Assembly: GCA_963971285.1 (NCBI GenBank)
Contig: OZ020251.1
Coordinates: 7,130,001 to 7,194,000, forward strand
DNA from: Astropecten irregularis
Lineage: Eukaryota; Echinodermata; Asteroidea; Paxillosida; Astropectinidae
DNA: 64,000 bases
Reading direction: 5' to 3'
The notes beneath the pieces are model-generated. The model made no database searches. It was given only the letters and a program-made list of their open reading frames with translations, and had not been told where the DNA came from. The translations under genes and the position numbers were made by a program. Position 1 is the stretch's first letter; each line of letters starts with the position of its first letter. Shown here in pieces: positions 44,697 through 53,930 of this stretch.

Positions 44697-47600
44697 CTAA
44701 AGTATTGATTCCATCGGATAAAATATATCTTTTTCATCATAAGGACTCAATGAAGTTTTGGTTTTCACTTGCGTATAAATTTGATGTTTGTTAGATTGAA
44801 TTATATTTATTTGATGTTCTTCAGATTTTTTATTTTGTAAACAATTATAAAAAATTTCAAAGTTAATATTTTTTTCAGTCACGGTTTTTGTTATACGTTT
44901 AATTTTTTTAACCTCTTTATCATCTTGTATTAAGATCACATACATTTTTGATCTTAAACAAATGGCTTGTTTTACTACTTGGCCACCGTATTCATCTTTC
45001 ATTTTTCCAATTACTTTTTTGTTTTTAGGATCAAATAAAGGGTGAGTGGATGAATAATTAGATAGATCGTAAAGTTCTGAGTCTCGTTTAATATCCTCGT
45101 AAACATCGTCGGTTTTAACGATCAATAATAAACTATCGGTATCGGTATACATGAGATTTATGTTATCGTTATATTTTTTCTTCAAGTGATTGTAATAAAA
45201 GTCGTACATAAAAGATTTGCTTAAATCTAATATACTCACTCCACAATAGATGGGTTTATTTAAATACGTTTTTTCTTTATACCTTTCAAAGAAACCTATA
45301 TTAGAATCTGTAAATTTAGTTGATGTTTTATAATTAGATTTGGATGCTAGTTTTAATACTTTTTTTACCGATAAATCGCTATCATCGTCTATAATAATAT
45401 TTCCATCTATTCTATTTCGAACATTTTCCATTGTTTTACCAAAAACGGAATTGTTCATGAGTTTAAAAAAATCTTTTTCAAAATCTGATTTGGCTATTTT
45501 TCTGAGTTGTGTATTTTTATCGATGTGAGACCGCATCCAAGGTTTTTGCTTAAATCGTAAAACACGATGTACGCGGGTGAGTTTTAATCCTTGTTGTAAA
45601 TACAGTTTTAACGTTTTATAATGAATGACATATTTTTTACGAGGTCCTAAATGAGCGATGAGTCTGTCATCTCGCGAAGCTTTTTCTCCGCTAGATAACA
45701 ATTCTTTTTGATAAGGGCTCAACCGTTCAGCCGATACGGTTATGTTCTCTGGGGCTAAGGGTAAGTCGTTGTGTAAGTCGTGAAGCTCTTTAGGATAGTC
45801 TAGATCTACTTCCAACATAAATCCGTAGTCGTTGTCATCGGCTAAACCTAAAATATGATCGGTCGTAAAGTTAGCGACTTGGTAATCGGTTAACCATTTA
45901 AAATCGGCGTAGGGTAACGATTGACTCATTGCCCAACCGTATAAATTGTTAGCATCTAAATAAAGTAAATAAGAAGATTCTTTTTCGGGGTCGTAATCTT
46001 TTAAATATTTATTGTTCTCTTTGTGATGCCTACAACTACCCACGCTAGAATAACCACCTCTTTTACCTTTTTCAAAAAATAAATATTGTTCGATATCGGT
46101 TAAAAGTTCTAATTCTATTTTAGAATGCAGCAACAAAGCATCCCAAGACAATCCCGGTAACGTGAGATATTTCGCTGGATCTAAACGATAGGTTTTCTTA
46201 CAAGTGGTTCTAAAGTTTTGAAACACATCAGCGAGTAATAACGTATCCGTGGTCACGTATAAGTCGTGATAATCACCTAGAGTTTTACAGTTGAAAGTTT
46301 TCCAAACCAACTCCGCGTGAGTATATTCTTCTCGCGTAATACCTTTGAGTTTTATCTTACTATAAAACTTTTCAATGGGTGGTAATTGAGTTTCTTTAAA
46401 TCTATCAAAGGAATCCATATATTCGTACGGATAACACCCCTTTTTTAATAAAAGATCAACATCATCCGTATTATAATCTTTAAAATGTTTTCTAAATAAA
46501 TTAAATGCATCTTTAGGGCAAGCAGCGACTAATTTTTCTAAGGAAAAGTTCATAAAATTAAACGAATCTATAAAACGGAGTTGACCTATACTAATACTTA
46601 TGTATTTTTCCGAGTTTTGAGGAATGCAAAATATATTATCGAATACGTTTTTTTTCTTTTGATAATTATTTAATATACTTAAAACCTCTTTTAGTTTATC
46701 GATTTTAACATTTATTTTTTCATCGATTATTTTTAGTTTTTGATTAATTAGTTTAATTTTTTCTCTCTTACAACGTTCGCTTTTGATTGCTTTTTGGTTA
46801 ATTTTTATATTAAGTTTCTTTTCGAATGTAATCCCGTATTTTTCTTCAAACGTTTTTATTTTTGAATTATCGCCTTTTCTTATATTTCGACGAAACTCGT
46901 TAAAAATTTCACGTTTTTCTTTTACGTATCTAATTTTTTCGCGGAGTTTTATTTCTTGCGTTTCGAGTTTTTCTTTATACATCTCGATTTTTTCTATACG
47001 CGTTTTGATTTTTTCTATACGCGTTTCGCGTTTTTTAATTTTATTATTTAACGTTTTGATGCAAGCGCTTACCCCCTGCATAATCAAATGACCGTCGTAA
47101 TTTTTAAAATTGTGAAAAATGACCGGTATTTGTGTTCGATTTGTTACTTTAAGTTTTAAGTTACAATAATCGTGTGCAACTCCTCTAAATTTACCCGTGA
47201 TGTGGCAGTGATCTCTAACTTTTCTAAATTTATTAATTTTTTTACCGCATTCTAAACACAAAAAATCTGTATAACCTTTACTGTTCGTGACCGCGTTTTC
47301 TTCTTTTTCGGATTTGGTTTTGGGTACACGAGGTATCTCACAATTACAATATAAAACGCTAGTTTGATATATTTCCTTTTCACAAATCCAACACTCGTTA
47401 CTCGTCATTAATGATTCGTCAATCTCTTCGATCGGTTTAGGATTATTAAATATTTGTTTAATTTTACGTTGTTCTTTTAACAATGATTTAATTAAATGCT
47501 CGCTAGCGTTACACCCTCTATAGGTTTTTTGCTTCATTAGTTTTTCATCAAATCTTACCACAACGTAAGAATAACCGCTGGGTTTATGAACGCTCAACTT

Positions 47601-49220
47601 TTGAGTTTTTTTCATCTTTTCTACATTGTATTTTTCTAAAATACATTCAAAATCCGCGTAAATCACAAACGGTGCATCTTGAAAATTTTTAAAGTTTTTA
47701 AATTTTAAAATATTTTTATCTTCTTCTGGAAGGATGACTCTTGAAGGATGAACGGTTAATCCTTGACATGTGTCATCGTGAATTTTTAATGTTTGCGGTG
47801 TATAAAAATGAGATAGACATCTGTAACAAAAATATAATTTATGTCCATCTTTACTTGTACCATTGCTGAATAGGGCCGAAAAATTCTTAATCCAACCATA
47901 GTGACTTTTTATTATTTTTTCTCCTTCTTCTTCTACCTCTCTAGTAAATAATAATAGATTTATGTAAATGTCTATTGTTTCTTTAGAGATATATAATGGA
48001 TAAGGAAATTCTTCTTTTTCATCATTACAATCTAACCCAAACACGTTAATATTTAAATTATTTGGTTTTTCTATTTTAGGAATCTGCTTTAAGGGTGTTG
48101 GAAAATCTATACCGGTAAAGTCTAACCCATCATTTAACTTATAAGTACTGACTCTTTCATCGTGAATTCTGTATTTCGGGTTATTTTTTTTCTTTTCTTT
48201 GATTTCATCCTTGTATAACCCTAACGCAGATCTGATAGCCCATCTAATGCATTGACCGTCATCATTTTGTACGCTAATAACAGCCTTTTTATGTTTAATA
48301 AATGGTGTAAGTTCAATATAAGAACTACCAGAAACATTGGTATATTTAATAAAGTTCATATAAAACGCTAATATTTTATTTAAAGTTAAACCCGAGGGTG
48401 CAAAATCTTTTGATTCCTCTACATTTATTAGCTCGAACAAAATGCTATTAACCTTTTCATTTATTTCATCTTCCCTTAAAATAATATGTTGTTCGGTTCG
48501 AAAAGTAAAATCATGTAATGTTTCATCCAAAACTTCAACTTTTATATATTCGAGTTTTATCCTAAATTCAAGCTTAAATTGACCTTTTTTTCTAAAGATC
48601 TTTGTTACTTCTTTAATCATATTTTTATGCTGATGTTTAAAAAATGTATTTAGATCGGAATATTGTCTTTGAAGAATTATTTCTAAATTTATAAGATTAC
48701 CACGAAAAGATCTCACTTCTCTCCAGTTTGTCGCTTCACGAATTTCCTCCGATGATAAATTTTCTTTAATCGTTTTGATATAATCTCGTTTTAATACTTG
48801 TCCTCTTTGACCCGTTGGAACAACATTGAGGTTAAATTTTCTAGCTAATTCTCTGAGTTCTTGATTATCTTTTTTTATAAAATTTTTAAATTGATTTGTA
48901 AACGTTTTAATTGCTTTGATATATTCACGTCTAGTGTGATCGAGCTTTTTAGATAAATCTAACCTAATATTTTTATCTTGAACATAATTTTTTAATTTTA
49001 AATAATCCCATCTTTTATACCCACTCGGGGTGAGTTGTATGCGTGTAATAGCATTAATATATTCACTTTTAGTATAATCCTTTTCTGGATCTTCTATTGG
49101 AATGTTGGTTTCTTCAACATAATGTTTTAAGTTATCTTTTGTCCAATGGCTAAACCCCTTTGCAATAATTGGTTTTACCGTCTGCTCCGTCGTTTGCTGA
49201 TTCGTTGTTTGGTCAGTCAT
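44697..49220 (-). CDS. Protein-primed family B DNA polymerase, 1,507 aa
   Basis: Replicative polymerase of the element. The start is set at ATG 49,220 because the upstream ATG at 49,274 lies within the terminal repeat. Domains in order: two to three SAP-like helical repeats (about 17-157); a conserved DDGQCIRWAIRSALGL segment (about 320); a C2H2-type zinc finger (about 463-485); exonuclease motif I YADFECIL (about 522); a Cys/His cluster with CWIC...HCHITGKFRG (about 608-673); exonuclease motif HNFKNYDGHL (about 707); a lysine-rich coiled-coil insertion (about 725-865); exonuclease motif around YHDLYVTTDTLLLAD (about 990); polymerase motif A DANNLYGWAMSQ (about 1,092); motif B NNSVFGKT (about 1,258); and motif C YTDTDS (about 1,357). 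All catalytic carboxylates are present and the frame is intact, longer than many Polinton PolBs. Convergent with the integrase gene, 25 bases apart. Confidence 0.95.
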   Translation of the reverse strand: MTDQTTNQQTTEQTVKPIIAKGFSHWTKDNLKHYVEETNIPIEDPEKDYTKSEYINAITRIQLTPSGYKRWDYLKLKNYVQDKNIRLDLSKKLDHTRREYIKAIKTFTNQFKNFIKKDNQELRELARKFNLNVVPTGQRGQVLKRDYIKTIKENLSSEEIREATNWREVRSFRGNLINLEIILQRQYSDLNTFFKHQHKNMIKEVTKIFRKKGQFKLEFRIKLEYIKVEVLDETLHDFTFRTEQHIILREDEINEKVNSILFELINVEESKDFAPSGLTLNKILAFYMNFIKYTNVSGSSYIELTPFIKHKKAVISVQNDDGQCIRWAIRSALGLYKDEIKEKKKNNPKYRIHDERVSTYKLNDGLDFTGIDFPTPLKQIPKIEKPNNLNINVFGLDCNDEKEEFPYPLYISKETIDIYINLLLFTREVEEEGEKIIKSHYGWIKNFSALFSNGTSKDGHKLYFCYRCLSHFYTPQTLKIHDDTCQGLTVHPSRVILPEEDKNILKFKNFKNFQDAPFVIYADFECILEKYNVEKMKKTQKLSVHKPSGYSYVVVRFDEKLMKQKTYRGCNASEHLIKSLLKEQRKIKQIFNNPKPIEEIDESLMTSNECWICEKEIYQTSVLYCNCEIPRVPKTKSEKEENAVTNSKGYTDFLCLECGKKINKFRKVRDHCHITGKFRGVAHDYCNLKLKVTNRTQIPVIFHNFKNYDGHLIMQGVSACIKTLNNKIKKRETRIEKIKTRIEKIEMYKEKLETQEIKLREKIRYVKEKREIFNEFRRNIRKGDNSKIKTFEEKYGITFEKKLNIKINQKAIKSERCKREKIKLINQKLKIIDEKINVKIDKLKEVLSILNNYQKKKNVFDNIFCIPQNSEKYISISIGQLRFIDSFNFMNFSLEKLVAACPKDAFNLFRKHFKDYNTDDVDLLLKKGCYPYEYMDSFDRFKETQLPPIEKFYSKIKLKGITREEYTHAELVWKTFNCKTLGDYHDLYVTTDTLLLADVFQNFRTTCKKTYRLDPAKYLTLPGLSWDALLLHSKIELELLTDIEQYLFFEKGKRGGYSSVGSCRHHKENNKYLKDYDPEKESSYLLYLDANNLYGWAMSQSLPYADFKWLTDYQVANFTTDHILGLADDNDYGFMLEVDLDYPKELHDLHNDLPLAPENITVSAERLSPYQKELLSSGEKASRDDRLIAHLGPRKKYVIHYKTLKLYLQQGLKLTRVHRVLRFKQKPWMRSHIDKNTQLRKIAKSDFEKDFFKLMNNSVFGKTMENVRNRIDGNIIIDDDSDLSVKKVLKLASKSNYKTSTKFTDSNIGFFERYKEKTYLNKPIYCGVSILDLSKSFMYDFYYNHLKKKYNDNINLMYTDTDSLLLIVKTDDVYEDIKRDSELYDLSNYSSTHPLFDPKNKKVIGKMKDEYGGQVVKQAICLRSKMYVILIQDDKEVKKIKRITKTVTEKNINFEIFYNCLQNKKSEEHQINIIQSNKHQIYTQVKTKTSLSPYDEKDIFYPMESIL

Positions 49221-49229
49221 TATCCTTTT

Positions 49230-49349
49230 ATTATAATATAAAATAATATTATTTAATTTTCTCATTTTTTCCAATTTTTTTTATTATGCCCAGCCCAGAC
49301 TTAAACATCAAAAGCTCAATTGGGCAAGCATTGGGATTCTCTCCCTACT
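49230..49349 (-). repeat. Polinton right terminal inverted repeat
   Basis: Read on the minus strand it starts agtagggagagaatccc and continues through tgcccaattgagctttt and the ctgggcataat block, matching the left end. The PolB promoter and start codon lie just inside it. An upstream in-frame ATG at 49,274 falls inside this repeat, which is why the PolB start at 49,220 is preferred. Confidence 0.92.
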
Positions 49350-50277
49350 TCGTCTGTGCCCCAGTTGTAATAAAATACCTTGTACCGCTAAGTTGGAAAG
49401 ACGAGTCGATCTTGATCCAAATAGACCAGGTTACACCCTGTGAAGCACAGACGTCTGGATCAGAGACACACTTGCCGGCAAAACGTCCTAGGTCAATATA
49501 GGCGCCTTCTCCTACGTAAACTGCGCAGCTTCTCTCGACTACCTCAGGGGCTGCAACCATGAATGATGACCCCGTATTACTGTTCAAGACATTAACCTCA
49601 TGGCTTTTTGAATCACACGGTTGATCAAAGTAACCGTCATCCTGGATTTCGCTCAAAGCATTGAAGTAAACCAGACTGTAGTTTTCTGAAGAAACAAACA
49701 CAGTGAGAAGGCCAATAACGTACCACGGGCCAAATTAAGCAATTGGAATTGGTAAGAGATACTTACAGTGTATTTTACCAGAACCCATACAGCAAGTGGA
49801 AAAGATGGTGAATCAAAAATTATTATAATCTGCGCAATGATAGGCATTGCTGCTCTTCTAAGCTATCATTTCAACCCCCTTAGTTTCAAGAGAAGATGGG
49901 AACGGAATCAGGTCGGTCTTACAGTTCACTTGGAATATCTACTTACCATATGTTTCCCCTGTTTTGTCCAGCCAGACATATTCTGGTATACTGACATTTG
50001 ATGTTCCATTAAGGACTGCTCCGATGTAGTCCATCATGAAAATCAACTCTTCCGTGGAGTCGACCGCTGCCAACTCCCCGGTGGATCCCCCTGAGGCGAA
50101 GCGACGACAGAACGCCTTCGCCTGTTCGTATTGGAGTGACTCGTGAAAATATCGGTAGCAGTGGTTCTGGTGTTGTCTCCATTGGAATGGACACGGGGAA
50201 CATTTGGCGAGGCTAACTTCCAACATGGATGAAAGTGATATTAATATTAAAGTGACCTTAAATTCAAGCACTGCCAT
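49350..50277 (-). pseudogene. C-type lectin/LamG-type secreted protein gene, truncated by the Polinton
   Basis: Exon 1 (50,277-49,947) encodes a signal peptide (MAVLEFKVTLILISLSSMLEVSLA) and the N-terminal half of a C-type lectin-like domain (CPFQWRQHQNHCYRYFHES, then QAKAFCRRF, an LAAVDSTEE segment and EYVWLD). The intron (49,946-49,686) begins GTAAGT and ends TTCTTCAG. Exon 2 (from 49,685) continues in phase and encodes a laminin-G/concanavalin-like stretch (AYIDLGRFAGKC...QGVTWSIWIKI...YFITTGAQT). The exon is cut at 49,350 by the Polinton; the rest of the gene is not in this window. Such lectin-like proteins are secreted or cell-surface recognition molecules; the specific ligand is unknown. 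Whether a transcript is made is unknown. Confidence 0.8.
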
Positions 50278-50314
50278 TTTATCTCAAATGAAAGTAAATG
50301 GTCTAGCTATACTA

Positions 50315-50662
50315 AAATACACTTTTTCTTGGTAAAATTGTTAAACACGCGAACGATTCGATAGCCTCTGCTGGTGCCAAATTCGTTAATCGTAGCCACT
50401 GAATGTGTAGGCTTATATAAATACTTAGCTCTAACCTTCAACTCGAGACTGTGGTACATGTACAATTCACATGTTAATTTGACTAATTACAACCGTGAAA
50501 ACAAAAGGGAATATGATTTAAAAAAATTGGTTTCTATACTTCAGTAGTGCTGGTTTTATTGCACCCAATATTCATACAAGGTTACGAGGGCCTGTATGTC
50601 TACCTAAGCTTCATTGTCGTAACATTGTATGTGGTGCACTTAACTTAATCAACCAGTTGAAC
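50315..50662. repeat. Duplicated upstream segment, copy 1
   Basis: The block cttggtaaaattgt...cacgcgaacgattcgat... through 'ttcaactcgagactgtgg' and 'cttcagtagtgctggtttta' to 'gtggtgcacttaac' recurs in the same order and orientation at about 50,668-51,392, and more diverged at about 52,428-52,650. It lies just upstream of the lectin gene start, so it may represent repeated duplication of a promoter region or an older dispersed repeat. Confidence 0.7.
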
Positions 50663-50667
50663 CCGCT

Positions 50668-51392
50668 TTTTCTTGGTAAAATTGTGAAACACGCGAACGA
50701 TTCGATCGCCTATGCTGATGCCAAATTCGTTAATCGTAGCAACTGAATGTGTAGGTATATATGTACACTAAGTGCACTTTCCTCTTACCTTCAACTCGAG
50801 ACTGTGGTTCATGAATAACTCATTTCTTAAAATTTGTATCATACTTTGGTAAGACACCAAAACAGAAATGTTCACCGATTTACGTATAACATTCAGGGTA
50901 TAAAGACGGTGCTGGTACAAACCTACCGGTAATTTTTTTTTTCCACCTTAGATGGTGTACTTATCCAGAAATTATTAAAACAACGACTGAAAATCTTTTT
51001 TATCTTTTAAAAGATCAAAAATAAAAGAGAAAAGACTTAAGCAATACCGCGGCCGTTTTTCACGATTTTATCAAAAAGTAGGCACCGTATGGGACTGAAA
51101 TTTTCAAAGATGACTGTGACTGTATACTCCTTGATATTTTTGCCCATGAATCTGTACTTCTTTGGCAAAAATCAAAGTATGATACTACCTTTAAGTTGAC
51201 TCATTACAACCATTAAAACAAAACGGAATATAACATTTGTTTGGTTTCTACTTCAGCAGTGCTGGTTCAATTTATTGCAACTAATATTCCTACAAGGTTA
51301 TGGTTTAACTGTATATGGAGGGCCTAGATGTATACTTAAGCTTAATTGTCGTAAAGTTGTGTGTGGTGCATTTCGCTTAATCAACCACCATT
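50668..51392. repeat. Duplicated upstream segment, copy 2, split by a MITE
   Basis: It matches copy 1 on both sides of a 360-bp MITE at 50,831-51,190. The left part ends near 'gactgtggttcatg' and the right part resumes at 'gttgactcattacaacc'. Copy 1 therefore serves as the empty site for the MITE insertion. Confidence 0.7.
50831..51190. mobile_element. TTAA-flanked MITE, copy 1
   Basis: About 360 bp, flanked on both sides by TTAA (50,827-50,830 and 51,191-51,194). The 3' end accaaagtatgatactacct-like terminus pairs with the 5' gtatcatactttggt. The empty site in the neighbouring duplicated segment has a single TTAA. It contains no coding frame. A TTAA duplication is the signature of piggyBac-type transposition; the assignment to that superfamily is an inference. 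Confidence 0.8.
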
Positions 51393-51400
51393 GAAACGAT

Positions 51401-51570
51401 CAACCATTGAAAATTCCATTTGATATCCATGGTCAGTGAACAACAGCCAAAGAACAATCTCAAGTGATACACAGCACGTGGAAATTTGGTTGTTAACCCT
51501 CTTTTTATTAAGACAGAAATGTCGTGCTTAGCAAATTTGTGTGCTTAACAGTTTTATGAAATTGGCCCCA
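51401..51570. repeat. Dispersed repeat, copy 1
   Basis: About 170 bp (aaaattccatttgatat ... gtgcttaacag...atgaaattggcccc) with a second copy at 59,921-60,088 in the same orientation. It resembles a repeat I remember as common in sea-star genomes; that is memory, not a search. Confidence 0.65.
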
Positions 51571-52427
51571 GTTGAACCTGGTAAAGTACAAGACTGAAAA
51601 CAGGAGCGAGCAAGTAAGCAGGCATCGAGGGGCGACAGGCTCCCCGAAGCAAAGCTCTGATCTCAACTGAATTTTTTTTACATTGACGAAGCAATAAAAA
51701 CAAACATACGATTCCACCATTTGTACTTGATGCGTCATTAATTTTGTGGCATAAGAAAAACGATAATCAACAGTTTTTTAGGGTACTGGGCGCATAACAC
51801 ATTGCGCGGCAAGTCTCTATGCGCTTAGAAAGTTTGAAATAGAAGATGGTTTACAAGGCTCATGAAAATTACCATGACGTTTGAAATAAGCAGGTTAATT
51901 CTAGTAACAAACTGCTGCAAACTGCTCACCAGCCAAAATAATGACCTACCCACCTACCCCCCGATACATCCCTCTTTTGTCCTAATCTAATTCAAACATG
52001 GTTGGATCCTTCAAAGCTATACTGATCAACATTCTGATAATCATCATAGATGAAGAAGGTCCTCTTTGCATCTTGGCTAAAGATGGCGGTCTAAATTAGA
52101 CCATCTCACTTTGATAAAAAAAAATGGAATGGCGACAGAAAGGGAATAATGATAATGTAATCGTCTACGCAAAGGTTATTATGCAGTTCCGTTTTGTGTG
52201 GTAATCTATACAAACGTGAGTCTTACCTTCAAATTAATACCGTAGTACTAATGCAGTTACAAAGGTAATTAGCAAAAGTGGCAGAACAAGATGAACCATG
52301 AAATACAATGTAATTATGTCCAAGTGGCTTTTGATGAAACAGAGAGGGTTATGCTGATAATGAAACGGCATGCCCAGGTACTGCACTATATTTGGATCGG
52401 AGGCTTCATGCATGTATACACATAGCT
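51571..52427. other. Host DNA without a recognised gene
   Basis: I see no gene with splice support, no tandem repeat and no inverted-repeat element in this stretch. The short open frames here have no recognisable protein features. Confidence 0.5.
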
Positions 52428-52650
52428 CTATAACCTTCAATGTGAGACTGTGGTATAATAAACAGTTATATGAGTAAATTAGACAAAATAGACAAAGTTT
52501 CAAAAAAAAATGAAAGGAATATTGTAATTGAGTAAAATTGATGCTGATGTATCCATTAGGCCAATTATTGAAAGGTCCTGTATGAACTGATGTAATAGCT
52601 TTATTTTGCCTATTCTTCACATTGTGTCGTGTGTGATGCACAACTTAATT
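52428..52650. repeat. Diverged third copy of the upstream segment
   Basis: It contains ttcaatgtgagactgtggt and, about 100 bases on, a counterpart of the aaggt-cctgtatg...gtaatagctt...gtgatgcacaacttaat part of copies 1 and 2. The order is the same but identity is much lower. Confidence 0.45.
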
Positions 52651-52894
52651 AACAAATTACACATTACAAGTATAATTATAAGGTCGACACGTAAAGAGAT
52701 ACATGCAAGCAAGTAATTGCTATGTGAAGAGTGGTAGAGGTAGGAAAATGTGAGCCATCTTTACCAGTCCTTACAAGTCCCTACCAGTCCAAAATACGGA
52801 TTATGTTACCCTTAGGCCTAAAAGGCATCCAGTGCTCATAAAATGGAGGTCCTGCTTTGGTGAAATAACATTCCTCAGTTTTTAAATCGTTTTT

Positions 52895-52985
52895 ATTCGA
52901 CTGGAGCAGGATTCGAACCGGCGGCCTCCTGTATACCGCACAGGCGTTCTACAAACTGTGCCATCCATCTTCTATGCATATCAAG
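52895..52985 (-). repeat. tRNA-derived SINE head
   Basis: On the minus strand it has an A box (tggcacagtttgtag) and a perfect B box ggttcgaatcc (52,909-52,919), with a 5-bp anticodon-type stem cctgt/acagg. It is related to the heads at 53,620-53,690 and 62,230-62,316, which share the 3' flank gactggagc. It is not a canonical tRNA because the loop lacks the conserved T33. Confidence 0.65.
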
Positions 52986-53233
52986 GAAAGTTTGCACTGA
53001 GATTATACACAGAACAATACAACTTTCAATCTTTTTATTTGCTTCTTTTTTTTTTTGGCACCGAAAATGTACTGCAATTAGTACATGTACAAAATGTGCG
53101 TTTTTTTCCCTCAAACGTTTTTATCTCTACACTACTTTGGCCTCTGTTGCAATACATACTTGATATACGCAGCGCCCAACTGACTCGACCGGTTACACTA
53201 TCATTATAACAAGCTTATACGGTTCCACATTGG

Positions 53234-53520
53234 AGGCATAGGTGGCAAGTGCGTTAGGCACTCACCTCTCACCAATGTGGCCTGGGTTCGATCCCGGCTT
53301 GGGTCATGAGCTGTGCGTTGGTTCTCTCCTATGCTACGAGGGTTTTCTCCGGGTTCTCCGGTTTTCCTCCCTCCACAAACCAAGCACTCAAGATCTCAGG
53401 CTCCGTAATCATAATGGATTGCCTGTATTGCTGGCAGCCGAGGGCGCCGATGAATACCGGCAACCCGATTACGTTATATCAAACGCTTTGTAACTTAAAG
53501 AAAAGGTGCTAAATAAATGT
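53234..53520 (+). repeat. tRNA-derived SINE, plus strand
   Basis: The head holds an A-box-like ggtggcaagtgcg and the B box gggttcgatcccgg (about 53,285-53,298). A body follows with gttttctccgggttctccgg and tttcctccctccac, and the element ends gtgctaaataaatg. This body is of a type I remember from deuterostome invertebrate SINEs. The short open frames across it are incidental. Confidence 0.65.
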
Positions 53521-53540
53521 ATTAATTTCGAATTAAAATA

Positions 53541-53690
53541 CATACGTGAAATAACCAAAAGGGAAACTGACTGAGTGTTTAAGTCATTGAAAAGTGTACA
53601 AAGAAAAATTGACTGGAGCGGGATTCGAACCGGCAACCTCCTGAATACCGTACAGGCGCTCTACCAACTACCATCCAGCCCCTACGTTGG
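53541..53690 (-). repeat. tRNA-derived SINE, second copy
   Basis: The minus-strand B box ggttcgaatcc is at 53,621-53,631 and an A-box region near 53,665-53,680. Its 3' tail (gtcatt-gaaaagtg-tacaaag and tacgtgaaataacc on the plus strand) is repeated as a direct copy at 53,863-53,930, so a second, headless copy lies just to the right. Confidence 0.6.
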
Positions 53691-53862
53691 TGGTGACCCC
53701 AATAGTCACCTATCTTTGTTCGTTTGGCAGTCAGAAGCCATGAAACCACGCACACACCACCACATCCCAGGGATCGTTTCAATGATACACGCAACAATGC
53801 TGCAACCTTGCAACGGTTCATGGGGGATCACTCAAAGAGGATACGGCTTTTTAATTAATATA

Positions 53863-53930
53863 TACGTGAAATAACCACAAGGGAAACTGACTGAGTTTTT
53901 AAGTCATTGATAAGTGAACAAAGTCAATTT
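53863..53930 (-). repeat. Headless SINE tail
   Basis: It repeats tacgtgaaataacc-caagggaaactgac and the following aagtcattga-aagtgaacaaag, matching 53,541-53,612, without a tRNA-like head. Confidence 0.5.

Larger units (their letters stand above)
32694..49349. mobile_element. Maverick/Polinton element, 16.7 kb
   Basis: The ends form inverted repeats: agtaggggg-agaatccc on the left and its near-complement ending ctccctact on the right. AG..CT-type termini, a length of 15-20 kb, and the PolB + integrase + packaging ATPase + capsid gene set are established Polinton hallmarks. Gene order from the left: SSB-like (+), TFIIB-like (+), three minus-strand genes, a plus-strand membrane protein, then a minus-strand run of membrane/virion genes, ATPase and capsid, then two plus-strand genes ending in integrase, then PolB (-). 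The coding style is AT-rich, unlike the host DNA on the right. Polintons usually make a 6-bp target duplication; here the flanks are tatacg (left) and tcgtct (right), so none is present. No adenovirus-type cysteine protease gene was recognised. Confidence 0.96.

Noticed and set aside
49221..49274. Upstream start for PolB
   Set aside because: The extra 18 codons lie across the terminal repeat and the TATA-like leader; the ATG at 49,220 follows the leader directly.
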